Notes: generated by a model from the sequence alone, not told the origin. A stretch of DNA of 64,000 bases from Eutreptiella sp. 'Long Island Sound 2002' (GCA_964036045.1 OZ038379.1:71640719-71704718); one strand, 5' to 3'; counted from the stretch's first letter, positions 1-11,874 are shown. Numbers and translations: made by a program.

Positions 1-2391
1 TGTCCACCACGTTGCTGGGCTTTGAGTTCCTCCAACGACCTCAACATGTCCTCAGCAACCTCCTCGATCGACCTCACTCGTCGGTCTTGGCCAGGTCCAC
101 CACCATAGCCTCTTCCTCCGCCTTTTCCTTGGCCTTTGCCTTGGCCTTTTCCACCGTCTCCGCCCTTCGCTTTCCAATCGGAAATCCGCTGCTCCTTGGG
201 CTTCTTCTCGGGGTGGGCGGCGAAGTAGGCCTTCTTGTCCGCCTCGTACACCTTGCACTGACGGTGGTCATGTGCATGGTTGTTTCCCTTGCCATAACAG
301 ACCCAGCACCCGTCGTGCTGAGACCTGTACTCTCGGAACGAGAGCGGTGGGTTCCCGATCCTCCTTGGCTCTCTGCTCTTCTTGGGTCCCAGCTGGCTCC
401 ATCAGGACCGATCCTGCCCATGGTTCTTCACGTTGTGCGCCACAAACGCGAAGAAATGGGCCTCCTCGTGATCCTCCCGGGACCCGGTCCAGTGGTCTTG
501 GCCACTTCCACTACCATCCTCCGCGGAGTTGGCCGTGTCCTCCTGGATCTCCCGATGATGGTGATCTTCTCGGTGCCCACTTATCCCGCGGCGCTCCCCG
601 CATTTCGCCGACGACCTCCTCGGCGAAGTCCTCCCAGTCCAGGATGAAGTCATCCAGGTTGGAGGGGTTGCCATCATAGTAGGGGATTTTGATTCCCCTG
701 AGGTCGTCAATCCTGATGGGGTCTCCGAAGTCTCCAGCCACCACTCCACCGAGACGGATACCACCTGTGGCCGGGGGGTGTGAGTACACTCCCCGTACAT
801 CCCTGTCCTCCATGGAGTGCGGTCCAGTTGGGCCTGAACCCATGGGGTTTGGAATGCGGGAGGGATTTGCTCCATCGGCCGTCCATATCCCCGTATTGGG
901 GTCCTTCACCCACAGGTTTCCGCCTGGATGACCTCGACCATGTCCGTCGGCGCTTCCCATGGTTCGCCCCTGCATGGTGTGGTTCTCGATCTTCTCTTCC
1001 GCATAAACTACCATATTCGTCGTGATCGGTACATCCTGGGCGGCATGGGACATCTGTACCGTCAGGCTCCTCGGGTCCGTGGTTACGTGCCCTTCCCGCA
1101 TGGACCCAGCCGGTGCCGTGTGTTCCCCGAGCATTGTGGATTCGCTGAACATGGGAACAAACGGCAACGCACCCGGGTCAACACGCGGAGGCGCGTATGG
1201 TGCCTCTGCAGGGCCGCCCATGGGTTTCTCCATGGCGCTCCTGAGGGTCTTAACCCGCTCCACCAGCTCCACCGCGGCCGGCTTTGCCGGGAGCTCCGGA
1301 CCCGAGGCGAGGGGCTGTAGCTCCTCCAGCCTTTTCAGGCGTCCCGACATGTCCTCCACCAGGTGGAGGAGGCTGTCCACCACTCCCTGCTGCTTCTCCA
1401 GGGCCAGCTCCAGATTCTCCCGGTACCGGTCCCGTTCCGCTCGCAGCTCCTCCATGTCTTTTTCCGCGGCCGACTGGTCATCCAGAATCCCGGCGACGTC
1501 CTCCTCTAGACCGTCCTTGGCGTTGTCCAGGGGGTCAAGGCGATGCACGATGGCGTCCATCCCCATCTTCGGGTACTTGCCCATGAGGAAGGACACGTGC
1601 TCGCAGTGACACCCAGCGTGCTTTCTGCCGGATTCAGCGCATCCCGCGGTTCCCGGCACCTCAGACTCATCACCCATAGGCGTATCGCCTATGGCGTCCG
1701 TCTCTGGTCCCGTGTGCCGGGGCACAGGTGCCGTCCGGGCCCTGACTGGCCTCTCCAAGCCCTCGGCATCGTGCTTCAGGGCGGGCTCGGGGGCCGTATG
1801 CGCCCTGGCGATCGGCGCGGACATCTCCGACTCCGAAGGTGGCTCGTAGGCTGTCCGATAGCCCTCGGAGTGCCCCTCGGATTCCCACAGCCTGACCGGG
1901 CTGGGGTCCGTGTCCATAGCCCTGGCGTCCCTTGCCGCGGACTTGGGTGACCCGCGCTTCCGGTAGCGCCGGGCCCGTCCTCCACTGCTGCCGGGATGGC
2001 AGGCCTCATCAGAGTCCTCCGCGGCGGAACGGAGGTTGCATGCCTTTCGGCAGCGACGCTCACACATGGAGACCAGGTCCTCCATGTCACGTCCTCCTCT
2101 TCCCGAATGTCGTTCTTCTCTTCGGGCTTCAACTTCCGGAGTTCGCCATGCTCTTGAACGTCTCGGTCCTTCTATGGCTCCAATCTCCGGCGTGGTCTCC
2201 ACCAAGTCCACAATACGCACCCGGGGCGTACTTGGGCAGGGCTCATAAGGGCCCAAGTCCCCGGGTCGGCGGTTGGTAGGGGCAGCAGGTAAGCCTCTGC
2301 TACCATAAAGAAGGTCCCTACCAGGACCGCCCCCCGCTGTGCCCCTTCCGCCTGTTACCCCTGCTGATTTACTCCGGATCAACGATTGCAT
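1..2391 (-). pseudogene. gag: gag of element A, internally deleted
   Basis: The structural polyprotein frame opens at 2391 inside the LTR and stays open to 511. It holds a proline/arginine-rich N terminus, a heptad-rich coiled coil (around 1540-1340), and the segment ending RGAPRDKW near 590. There the sequence jumps straight to HREIQEDTANSAEDG. Compared with element B (23357 to about 24027), roughly 670 bp encoding the capsid core are missing and the frame shifts. Downstream a stop occurs near 402-404, followed in the same frame by the zinc knuckle (CWVCYGKGNNHAHDH, near 300) and a glycine/lysine-rich tail. B provides the reference for every break. The protein can no longer assemble as a normal Gag. 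Confidence 0.85.
2294..2305 (-). other. Primer binding site of element A
   Basis: Minus strand reads TGGTAGCAGAGG directly after the LTR end. This differs from the classic plant initiator-tRNA-Met site (TGGTATCAGAGC) at two bases. Element C and element D carry the identical 12-mer in the same place; B has one change (TGGCAGCAGAGG). Confidence 0.75.
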
Positions 2392-4673
2392 TCCTCAAAA
2401 TCCTCAAAGTCCAGGGTCCAAAATCCAAAAAATATAGAAAATGTAATCCTCCTTCAACCCTGAACAGCAACCAGATCCCACAAATACAGCAATAGCCCAA
2501 TTCACAATCCAAATCAGGCTGCGGGCTTTCGTTCAGCACATCGGTCGTCTCACGGTGGCGGGCATGTACAAGAATTGCACCAAAGAAGAAAGCCCTGAAA
2601 TTGGCATATGAACACAAATAAAGCAAAGTTGGGGAAAGAGGTAAACATACACATTCATAGCCATAAACCCCTCATTCCCTGGACTCAAGATCTTCCCTTG
2701 ACTCACCAACATGATGCCCTGAACCCAATCAAATAAGATGGCTAAATGCCATGTGTCACAAGTCACTACATAAACCCCAAAAATGTGTTCACTCCCAAAC
2801 CTATATATCCTAGCCCAATATGGGAGGTGGCGTGTCATGGCCTAGAGTGGCACTCAGGACCATGCCCTACCCTGACATAACATTGGTTGGACTTGGAGTT
2901 GAATGGGCTTGGAGATATGCCCCATGAGTTTGAACTCATAACATGCCAAAAAACTGCCAATTCACACCATATTGGCCATATATCAAATATATGCTCAAAA
3001 TTGAAGTTACCACTTATCCCATGGCTCAAAGCATGCATGGAATCGAAGTCTAGTATTCATGGAGGATAGAGACCAAAAGCCAATGCCCATGTACACTCCC
3101 ACTTTACTCTCGAAACCCCTTCGGATATGGGCGCCACGCACTGCCCAAGTCAGCCCATGATCTTGAGACCAATTCTTGTGATCCTTCGTGCGCCAAGCCA
3201 AATGGAGTACGCGATCCGGCATATGGTGGTGTTCAACTCCAAAGCATATGCCAACATATGAACAACATACCATGGTTCGACTTTCCATAGGCTTCTTGCT
3301 GTTCACCGACCAGGTAAGTACACAAAACGCAAAAATGAGCAAAAATTGAGGTCAAAAACATGAAAATATGACCAAATACAAAGTTGTCAGGATAGTATAT
3401 CTCCATGCTCACCCATGATATCCGCCCATGGTTCAATACACAAATGATTGGAACCATTTGCGAACAATTCCCCCACTTGGATCCCCAATCAGGCGCATGG
3501 AGATACCTTCGCTACCCATATCTACATGCCCCATGAAAATGGGAGTGCACTCATGGATCTCTTTGTCAAACATACCATGAGCAATACATACGCGGTAGAC
3601 TTGGTCTAGCGCTTTGAATTCCACAATTGAGACATGGGCAAAACCCTTGTCACGTATGGCTCCCCATCTCTTCGGCCACACGAAGATATATAACATGGGC
3701 GTGGGCATATCAAGACACATACCATGCATATAACACATACCCTCAAAATGTGGCTCCCACCATGGTATGCCATGTCCCTCCATGGACATAACGTCACGTT
3801 AAAAATACGTAGGAACCCAAGGAAAGTATCTATGCAACCCCAACACTCATGCGGTACACTCGAAAGTCGCATTAAAATATTCGGTTGCACGGTCCAAGAG
3901 TTATATATCACTTTATACCCTCTTGACCATTATCCCTTGCTACACCGGGCATGTGTGCACATCAAAGGCGTTTGATGCTTCCTTAATTAAGTTGAGACAA
4001 AGGCGCTTGCGACGCAACCTTCCTTATTCTCTTTCCTCACACTCGCTCGGAGATATGGCCCTTCAAAGTGGTCCCACGATTCACTTTTGTTTCCCTTATA
4101 TCTCCAAGTCAAATGGGTGGCAAGTATAAGGGAAACCTGATTTGGGCATAGGGAAAAGAGTATGACCACTCGAAGAAGACCAAATCAAGTGCGGCGATGT
4201 CGAAGTCGAAAATCCGATTTCGACATCGCGAAAAATTCAGATTAAAATTTCGAGTGCTTATTTAGAAAATTGCGGAAGCAACGAACCCTTTGCTGATGAA
4301 ATCTGACCCTTCAACGGAGTATCCGCCAAAATATCTGGAAATAACAGTTAACCAATCGGTTAACGTAAAATCGCGAGCCAACTGACAGTCGCCGATACAT
4401 TGACCATCAGAACGAAAGGCTGAAAAATTACGAAAACATTATGATAATAAAACCCTATTGATTCCTGATATTCTGATATATAGATCTCCGCTGGCGGCGC
4501 CTCGGTACTAAATATGGCCGCTCATAGCCGGAATGGCCAAACCTATCATACTATCTCATCGGGTTAGTTCAGGTGGACGGGAGAGTATGATATCAGCCAA
4601 TGGCGGCTTGCCGGCACATAGATACACACCCCAAGTGACCCCAAGATGGCCACGGGGGTCCGAACCGGCTTCA
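2306..4673 (-). repeat. 5' LTR of element A (2368 bp)
   Basis: On the minus strand it starts TGAAGCCGGTTCGG at 4673 and ends CCTTCTTTA at 2306, immediately before the primer binding site. The same start and end occur in the LTRs of B (9030-11386) and D (61581-63945). The LTR contains no recognisable gene; the gag frame opens inside its last 90 bases. Confidence 0.88.
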
Positions 4674-6131
4674 GGAGGGTACTCCAAGCGTATCACGACC
4701 TTCCGGGGCCCACTGGACTGTCGCCCCATCGCATCCTGTTCCTACGGGATCGAGTGTCACGCACTCTCCCGTGGTTGAACCATGGCTAAGTGGCCCGAGA
4801 TGCGAACGCCATGATGGCTGAGGCGGACGACACGGCGGCCAAGGTGTGCAAGGCACTACAGGATGGGCATGACAAGAGGGCCAAGTACTTCAAGCAGGGA
4901 AAAGTCCAGAAGTATGCTCTCCAAGACACCGTGTGGGTGGAGCGGCACCACAAGGATGTCCTGTCCAGGCATAGGCAGGCATCTTGGTATGTGCCGGGGG
5001 TTATCGTTCGGAAGGTCGGGCAGGATGTGTATGCGGTTCGTGTGGGGGATAACAAGATCCTGGACCGCGACCATACCCAGTTTCGTCCCCGAGCAGCAGA
5101 CCCCAGCGGACGTCCCGTCACCTTCGAGTTCACGGCCGGCGATGTGGACTCGGACGACGAGGGTGAGGACGACGACTTCACCGCTGAGAAGATCCGCACA
5201 CCGAAACCGGAAACGGCGGAGGGCAAGGGAAACGCGCACGAAACCACACAGGTCCCGAAAGCAGGCCGACACCAAAGCCCAACCACGAACACCACAAACA
5301 GCCGGCAAAAGAGGGACAACACCACAAACCGAGCCCAAACACACCCACCCAAGACCCCAGCCACAACAGGCAGGGGTAAACAAAACCCACCACCAAACGC
5401 AACCCGGACGCAACCACAAACGCAAGCCAACGGTAGGAAACCCAGTGCCCACAGCCCGGGCACTGAGGCAGCCCGTGCCATGCAGGTGACCCGGCCAAAC
5501 GAGATCCGGAGCCCGGGGGTAAGGCTGCATCCTAAGGCCAGCGCTGCTTTGGGACTCGAGGCGGAGCGTGCGACACCCAAGCGCCTCGGAACCCTAGTAC
5601 CAAGAACATGCATGCATGCCTTGGGAACGGGATACGCCAGGAAGTCCGGTGAACCCCTAGGGTTCCGCCCAAAGGAGGGGACGTGCGCAAGCACGGGGGC
5701 CCACCCTCCTGGCGAGACAAGCACGTCACGCTGGCGGCGATCAGCCCTCCCGGTGTAGCCCGGGGCCGCTTTGTTGGGGGCCAAAAGTCAGGTCTAGCGG
5801 GAAGTAAGCCGCCTCCCCTCTACACGCGCGGAGCCTCTTCCTGTTCGTCACAGGGGCGACGCCAGGGGGAACCATGGGGCGCCTCTCCACGACCAAGTGC
5901 ACCCACCCCCCCCAGAAGATCCTGGCGGACAAGCCGGACCCGGGGACGCCTGGGGGTAGGCTTTATAAAGTCCGTTGGAAGGGATTGGCCGCATCCAGGG
6001 ATTCATGGGAGCCTCCGAGCAGTTTTGTGCCGAGGTACACCACGGTCTAGATGGACTACCTGAAGAAAAAGAAGATTTCTTTGGATGTCAAGGACGTGTT
6101 GGTCCATTTGGTTGCTGCTGTAGCACCGTAA
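4674..6131 (+). pseudogene. pol: Element F pol C terminus: integrase end and chromodomain
   Basis: 4674-5195 matches the end of the family integrase (PTGLSPHRILF-like) followed by the C-terminal domain (KRAKYFKQGK, WVERHHKDVL, DKILDRDHT-type motifs) and an acidic hinge (DVDSDDEGEDDDF). The frame is then broken by a 718-bp insertion (5196-5913). It resumes at 5923 with the chromodomain (GGRLYKVRWKG, SRDSWEPPSSFVPRY) and ends at TAA 6129-6131. A further stop, TAG at about 6048, replaces a tryptophan codon that is TGG in elements B and E. Chromodomains of this class tether integration to modified histone tails. This copy is dead. Confidence 0.87.
5196..5913. mobile_element. 718-bp insertion with 9-bp target duplication
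   Basis: The F coding sequence is interrupted between two copies of AGAAGATCC (5187-5195 and 5914-5922). Elements B and E carry the uninterrupted site (for example 29403-29423), so this is an insertion. A 9-bp duplication is typical of MULEs, but I see no terminal inverted repeats: it starts gcacaccgaaacc and ends in a run of C. The interior is GC-rich (A/C-rich first half on the plus strand). Long open frames on both strands look compositional and I assign no gene. Confidence 0.7.
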
Positions 6132-6523
6132 TGGATCCCCCTTGGCATTTTGTTTGTTTCTGTGATTGAGGAGACGGGTGAGGGCGTTCATCCGGGGATT
6201 TTTCAGCCTTGATTGGCCATATACCCCCTTCACTGGATCTCCACATATATATTTCATTGTGGTATACTTATTTAGGTCGACCGACGACGTTTCTCTATCT
6301 TTGATCCCCTTGGTCCATGTTGTAGATCAAGAGGAGACCGGATATGGCGTAGGGCACCGATTTTCAGTGTCCTCACCCCTCCCTTGGGGCATGGGGGACG
6401 CCTACGACGTGTGTGGGGCCTCCATGTGTCCTTGGGACATGGAGGGGGGGTTGGAGCCCATTGGGGTCCTCCCGTCCTCTCTTCAATGGCTTCCGAGCGG
6501 TAACAACGCTCTGAGAAGGGGGG
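6132..6523 (+). other. Element F 3' UTR and polypurine tract
   Basis: Non-coding sequence between the pol stop and the 3' LTR, shared with B (29627-30004) and E (56855-57247). It ends in a purine run (gagaagggggg, about 6513-6523) directly before the LTR start TGAAGCC, as expected for plus-strand priming. No gene seen. Confidence 0.7.
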
Positions 6524-7923
6524 TGAAGCCGGTTCGGACCCCCGTGGCCATCTTCAGGTCACTTGGGGTGTGTAACTATGTGCCGGCAAGCCGCCATTGG
6601 CTGATATCATACTCTCCCATCCACCTGACCTAACCCGATGTGATAGTGTGATAGGTTTGGCCATTCCGGCTATGAGCGGCCATATTCAGTACCGAAGCGC
6701 CGCCAGCGGAGATTCATATATCAGAATATCAGAAATCAACAGGGTTTTTTTATCATAATGTTTCCGTAATTTTGCAGCCTTACGTTCTGATTGTCAATGT
6801 ATCGGCGACTGTCAGTTGGCTCGCGATTTTGCGTTAACCGATTGGTTAACTGTTATTTACAGATATTTTGGCGGAAACCCCGATGAAGGGTCAGATTTCA
6901 TCAGTAAAGGGTTCGTTGCTTCCGCATTTTTCATATTATACACTCGCAAAATTAATCCGATTTTTTCAGACTTCCAGAATCGGATTTTCGACTTCGACAT
7001 CGCCGCACTTGATTTGGTCTTCTTCGAGTGGTCATACTCTTTTCCCTATGCCCGAATCAGGTTTCCCTTATACTTGACACCCATTCGACTTAGAGATATA
7101 AGGGAAACAAAAGTGAGTCGTGGTACCACTTTGAAGGACCATATCTACGAGCGAGTGTGAGGAAAGAGAATAAGGAAGGTTGGGTTGCAAGCGCCTTAGT
7201 CTCAACTTAATTTAGGAAGCATGAAACGCCTTTGGTGTGTACACATGCCCGGTAAAGCAAGGGATAATGGTCAAGAGGGTAGAAAGTGATATATAACTCT
7301 TGGACCGTGCAACCGAATATCTTAATGCGACTTTCGAGTGTACCGCATGAGTGTTGGGGTTGCATAGCAACTTTCCTTGGGTTCCTACGTATTTTTAACG
7401 TGAAGTTATGTCTATGGAGGGACATGGCATATCATGGTGGGAGCCACTTTTGAGGGTATGTGTTATATGCATGGTATGTGCTTCGATATGCTCACGCCCA
7501 TGTTATATATCTCCGTTTGTAGGAAGATATATGGAGTCATACGTGGCAAGGGCTTCGCCCATGTCCCAATGGTGAACTCCATAGCGCTAGACTAAGTCTA
7601 CCGCTCATCTAGTGTATGTGGGAGGGCTTACAAAGCGACCCACAAGCGATACTATAAATTTTCCCATTTTCATGGTGCATGTTGGGAGGAGGTTCAAAGG
7701 TGTCCTCATGGGTCCATATGGGGATCCAAGTGGGGGGATTGTTTGCAAGTGGTCCCAAGCAATTCTGTTTTGAGTCATAGGTTGACACCATGGGTGAGCG
7801 AAGTTATATACTATTGTAATTATCTTGAATTTGGCATTATTTGCATGTTTTTGACCTCATTTTATGCTCATTTTTGTGTTTTATGTGCTCAACTGGTCGG
7901 CTAACAGTAAAGTGCCTAGAGAT
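6524..7923 (+). repeat. 3' LTR of element F, truncated
   Basis: Begins TGAAGCCGGTTCGG and follows the family LTR for 1.4 kb. The match ends at ...AGTGCCTAGAGAT (about 7923); the last 0.95 kb of a normal LTR is absent and Helitron sequence follows. Confidence 0.85.
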
Positions 7924-8017
7924 TACATGTTTATGAGTCAGCTGATTTTTTTGGTGAAGATTCTGAAGCCCAATCCAACATTCACCCAAACGAGTTCTTA
8001 AACAGTTCTTAAACAAG

Positions 8018-8496
8018 TTACTCCCATCAGGAATGCCACAACATCGCCTCAATCTTAAGGTTGGAGCACCAATAATACTCATCCTCTACTTGAATCGTGC
8101 TGCTGGCCTTATGAATGGCACCCGATTGAGTGTTACTTCGTGTCTTCGCTACACACAACGGTGCTAACAGGAACACACAAAGGAAACTCCGTTCGCATAC
8201 CCCGGAGTAATCTCACTGTATCTGATGATGATGATCTCCCTATCAAATTCATTCGTGGCCAATTTCGTGTAAAGTTAGCCTTCTGTATGACCATTAACAA
8301 AAGCCAAGGTCAGACGTTTTCAAAAGCGGGTCTCTTATTGGCAACCCGACCATTTTCACATGGTCAAGTTTATGTTAATGTATCGCGCTGCAGAAATTCA
8401 AGCGCTATCAAAGTATGGACAGCAGCGGACTTGCAGGTTGACGCAAACAACTATGGAGTCATTGAAAACATTGTTTGGCCAGAAATATTGGACTGA
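8018..8496 (+). pseudogene. Helitron PIF1-like helicase, C-terminal remnant
   Basis: Two frames together cover the end of a PIF1-type helicase. 8018-8150 reads LPSGMPQHRLNLKVGAPI then NRAAGLMNGTRLSV. After a frame change, 8170-8496 reads RGQFRVKLAFCMTINKSQGQTF (helicase motif VI region) then HGQVYVNVSRCR and ends at TGA. These are hallmark strings of Helitron helicases, which unwind DNA for rolling-circle transposition. The upstream ATPase motifs and the Rep domain are absent, so this is a truncated, frameshifted relic. Confidence 0.85.
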
Positions 8497-8695
8497 GATC
8501 TTCCACAGCTCACAACGTACATGCCATCCAACTTCAACGTCTCATACCGTGAGTGATGGGCCGACAACAAGATCAATGCGGAGCCTCTGCCATCCCTACC
8601 CATGGGACCAGTGTGAACCCTGATAGGATCACCGCGTAGGCTGGATACCCAACTGTGAGGACGCGGCCCTATCACTCTATAAATTTTGTTTGCAA

Positions 8696-8724
8696 CCCGC
8701 GCATTTGCGCGGGCCGATTGCTAG
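8696..8724 (+). terminator. Helitron 3' hairpin and CTAG end
   Basis: Stem CCCGCGC (8696-8702) pairs with GCGCGGG (8707-8713) around loop ATTT; after CCGATTG comes CTAG (8721-8724) and then T. This matches the Helitron 3' signature (hairpin a few bases before CTRR, insertion before T). It is a transposition terminator, not a transcription terminator. Confidence 0.85.
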
Positions 8725-8726
8725 TA

Positions 8727-8766
8727 CGGTTTAGGACTACGCGCAGAACTAAGGGATCTGCCCACA
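8727..8766 (+). repeat. MULE left terminal inverted repeat
   Basis: Forty bases starting cggtttagga and ending tctgcccaca. They match the reverse complement of 47671-47710 at 34 of 40 positions without gaps; the innermost ten are identical. The outer edge lies two bases from the Helitron CTAG end. Confidence 0.85.
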
Positions 8767-8907
8767 TCTGGCGCCTGCGCTTGAATTCACTGAAAATGGG
8801 ACAAAAATCGAATTGATTTTCTGATTTAATTGATTGCTGGGGTTGAACAGCGTATTTTTATAAATGCCAGCATCAAGCGCATCTGTTCTTCTATTTTTCA
8901 GACACAG

Positions 8908-9029
8908 ATGTCAGACACATCATCTGAGCTGAACTACAGTCCCCTTCCCTTGTCCCCGGCACCATCGGAGGTCCTCGAAGAAGACCCATATGAAGCGTGC
9001 TCCGATGAGGAAGATAATGCTGAGGAGGA
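8908..9029 (+). pseudogene. MULE transposase, N-terminal segment (split by element B)
   Basis: Starts at ATG 8908 with MSDTSSELNYSPL and runs into an acidic stretch (ACSDEEDNAEED) where retrotransposon B interrupts it after 9029. The frame resumes at 31732 directly behind B's right target duplication (DSMKFPEMGATW). The first 41 residues and the rest of the transposase therefore belong to one gene now 22.7 kb apart. A T-rich stretch ending in CAG before the ATG could be a 3' splice site of a 5' UTR intron; not certain. Confidence 0.78.
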
Positions 9030-11386
9030 TGAAGCCGGTTCGGACCCCCGTGGCCATCTTTGGGTCACTTGGGGTGTGTATCTATGTGCCGGCAAGCCGT
9101 CATTGGCTGATATCATACTCTCCCATCCACCTGACCTAACCTGATGTGATAGTGTGATAGGTTTGGCCATTCCGGCTATGAGCGGTCATATTCAGTACCG
9201 AGGCGCCGCCAGCTGAGATTTATATATCAGAATATCAGGAATCAACAGGGTTTTTTTATCATAATGTTTCCGTAATTTTTCCGCCTTACGTTCTGATGGT
9301 CAATGTATCGGCGACTGTCAGTTGGCTCGTGATTTTGCGGTAACTGATTGGTTAACTGTTATTTCCAGATATTTTGGCGGAAAACCCCGATGAAGGGTCA
9401 GATTTCATCAGTAAAGGGTTCGTTGCTTCCGCAATTTTCTAAATAAGCACTCGAAATTTCAATCTGAATTTTTCGCGATGTCGAAATCGGATTTTCGACT
9501 TCGACATCACCGCACTTGATTTGGTCTTCTTCGAGAGGTCATACTCCTTTCCCTATGCCCAAATCAGGTTTCCCTTATACTTGCCACCCATTTGACTTGG
9601 AAATATAAGGGAAACAAAAGTGAATCCCGGGAATACTTTGAAGGGCCATATCTACGCGCGAGTGTGAGGAAAGAGAATAAGGAAGGTTGCGTTGCAAGCG
9701 CCTTAGTCTCAACTTATTTTTAGTAGGGTCCAACACCTTAAGTCGTCACACACACTCGTTGTATCATACGATCATGGTCAACATGGTAGAAACTTGTTTC
9801 TAACTTGTTGACCATGTGTCCGGACTTGATATTATGACTTTCGAGTGTAGCGCATGAGTCTTGCGGTTGCATAGCATCTTTTCTTAGGTTCCCACGTCCA
9901 TTTAACCCAAAGTTATGACCATGGAGGGGCATGGCATACCATGGTGGGAGCCAATTTTAAGGGCTATGTGTGATATTGGTAGTATATGTCTTGATATGCT
10001 CACGCCCATTTTATATATCTTCGTGTGGCCGAAGAGATGGAGAGCCACACGTGACATGGGTCTTGCCCATGTCCCAATTGTGGAATTCAAAGCGCTAGAC
10101 TAAGTCTACCGCGTATGTATTGCTCATGGTATGTTTGGCAAAGAGATCCATGAGTGCACTCTCATTTTCATGGGGCATGTAGATATGAGTGGCGAAGGTA
10201 TCTCCATGCGCCTGATTGGGGATCCAAGTGGGGGAATTGTTTGCAAATGGTTCCAATCATTTGTATATTGAACCATGGGCGGATATCATGGGTAAGCATA
10301 GAGATATACTATCATGACAACTTTGTATTTGGACATATTTTCATGTTTTTGACCTCAATTTTTGCTCATTTTTGCGTTTTGTGTACTCACCTGGTCGGCA
10401 AACAGCAAGAAGCCTATGGGAAGTCGAACCATGGTATGTTATTCATATGTTGGCATATGCTTTGGAGTTGAACACCACCATATGCCGGATCGCGTACTCC
10501 ATTTGGCTTGGCGCACGAAGGATTACAAGAATTGGTCTCAAGATCATGGGCTGACTTGGGCAGTGCGTGGCGCCCATATCCGAAGGGGTTTCGAGAGTAA
10601 AGTGGGATGTACATGGGCATTGGCTTTTGGTCTCTATCCTCCATGAATACTACACTTCGATTCCATGCATACCTTGAGCCTTCGGATAAGTGGTAACTTC
10701 AATTTTGAGCATATATTTGATATATGGCCAATATGGTGTGAATTGGCAGTTTTTGGCATGTTATGAGTTCAAACTCATGGGGCATATCTCTAAGCCCATT
10801 CGTCTCCAAGTCCAACCAAGTATAGGTCAGGGCAGGGCATGGTCCTGAGTGCTACTCTAGGCCATGACACGCCACCTCCCATATTGGGCTAGGATTTATA
10901 GGCCTGGGAGTGAACACATTTTCGAGGTTTATGTAGTGACTTTTGGCACATGGCATATAGCCATCTTATTGGACTGGGTTCAGGGCATCATGTTGGTGAT
11001 TCAAGGGAAGGTCTTGAGTCCAGGGAATGAGGGGTCTATGGCTGTGATTGTGTTAGTTTCCATCTTTCCCCAACTTTGCTTTATTTGTGTTCATATGCGA
11101 ATTTCAGGGCTTTCCTCTTTGGTGCAGTTCTTGTACATGCCCGCCACCGTGGGACGACCGGTGTGCTGAACGGAAGCCCGCAGCGTATATTGGATTGTGG
11201 ATTGGGTTAGTGCTGTATTTGTGGGATCTGGTTGCTGTTCAGGGTTGAAGGAGGATTTTACTTTCTATATTTTTGGATTTTGGACTCTGGATTTTGATAA
11301 ATGCAATCGTTGATCAGGAGCAAGTCGGCAGGGGTAACAGGCGGAAGGGGCACAGCGGGGGCCGGTCCTGGTAGGGACCTTCTTTA
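9030..11386 (+). repeat. 5' LTR of element B (2357 bp)
   Basis: Starts TGAAGCCGGTTCGG, ends GGACCTTCTTTA before the primer binding site. A TATATATC stretch near 9221 is a possible TATA box; I cannot show that it is used. No independent gene inside. Confidence 0.9.
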
Positions 11387-11874
11387 TGGCAGCAGAGGCG
11401 TACCTGCTGCCCCTACCTACCGCCGACCCGGGGACTTGGGCCCCTATGAGCCCTGCCCAAGTACGCCCCGGGTGCGTATTGTGGACTCGGTGAAGACCAC
11501 GCCTGAAGTTGAGGCCCGAAGAGAAGTACGACGTTCGGGAAGAGGAGGACTTGACATGGAGGACCTGGTCTCCATGTGTGAGCGTCGCTGCCGAAAGGCA
11601 TGCAACCTCCGCTCCGCGGCGGAGGACTCTGAGGAGACCTGCCATTCAGGCAGCAGTGGAGGTTGGACCCGGCGCTACCGGAAGCGCGGGTCACCCAAGC
11701 CCGCGGCAGGGGACGCCGGGGCTATGGATACGGATCCCAGCCCGGTCAGGCTGTGGAACTCCGAGGGGCACTCCGAGGGCTATCGGACAGCCTATGAGCA
11801 ACACTCGGAGTCAGAAGAGATGTCCGCGCCGACCGCCAGGGCGCATACGGCCCCCGAGCCCGCCCTGAATCACG
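11301..11874 (+). pseudogene. gag: gag of element B, N-terminal part
   Basis: The frame opens at ATG 11301 inside the 5' LTR, crosses the primer binding site and encodes a basic, proline-rich region with a cysteine-containing segment (MEDLVSMCERRCRKACNLR). It stops after 11874 because element C is inserted; the continuation is at 22155. Element A has the same region uninterrupted (2391-1780, -). Whether translation really begins in the LTR or at the internal MEDLVSM methionine cannot be decided here. Confidence 0.8.
11387..11398 (+). other. Primer binding site of element B
   Basis: TGGCAGCAGAGG right after the LTR end. It has one base changed from the TGGTAGCAGAGG of A, C and D. Confidence 0.7.

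Larger units (their letters stand above)
1..4673 (-). mobile_element. Ty3/gypsy LTR retrotransposon A (5' part: LTR and gag)
   Basis: Element A reads right to left: LTR (4673 to 2306), primer binding site, then gag down to the window edge; its pol and 3' LTR lie outside. It is close to elements B, D, E and F across LTR and gag. The sequence right of 4673 is the integrase region of element F reading the other way, so A inserted into F. The bases next to the LTR start on the right are ggag(g), the presumptive target duplication; the other copy is outside the window. Confidence 0.9.
4674..7923 (+). mobile_element. Ty3/gypsy element F, 3' remnant
   Basis: Contains the end of integrase, the chromodomain, a short 3' UTR, a polypurine tract and 1.4 kb of 3' LTR. 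The left part was displaced by insertion of A at 4673/4674 and lies outside the window. The right end is truncated: similarity to the family LTR stops at about 7923, where Helitron sequence begins. Confidence 0.88.
7924..8724 (+). mobile_element. Helitron 3'-terminal fragment
   Basis: Holds the C-terminal helicase remnant of a RepHel protein followed by a canonical Helitron 3' end: a 7-bp GC hairpin, a 7-nt spacer, then CTAG followed by T. The 5' part (Rep/HUH nuclease and 5' TC end) is missing. It abuts the truncated F LTR on the left and the MULE end on the right. Confidence 0.82.

Noticed and set aside
4786-5784. 332-codon minus-strand frame rich in Cys, Val, Leu
   Set aside because: It spans the border between F integrase and the 718-bp insertion, so it is not one gene; composition alone keeps it open.
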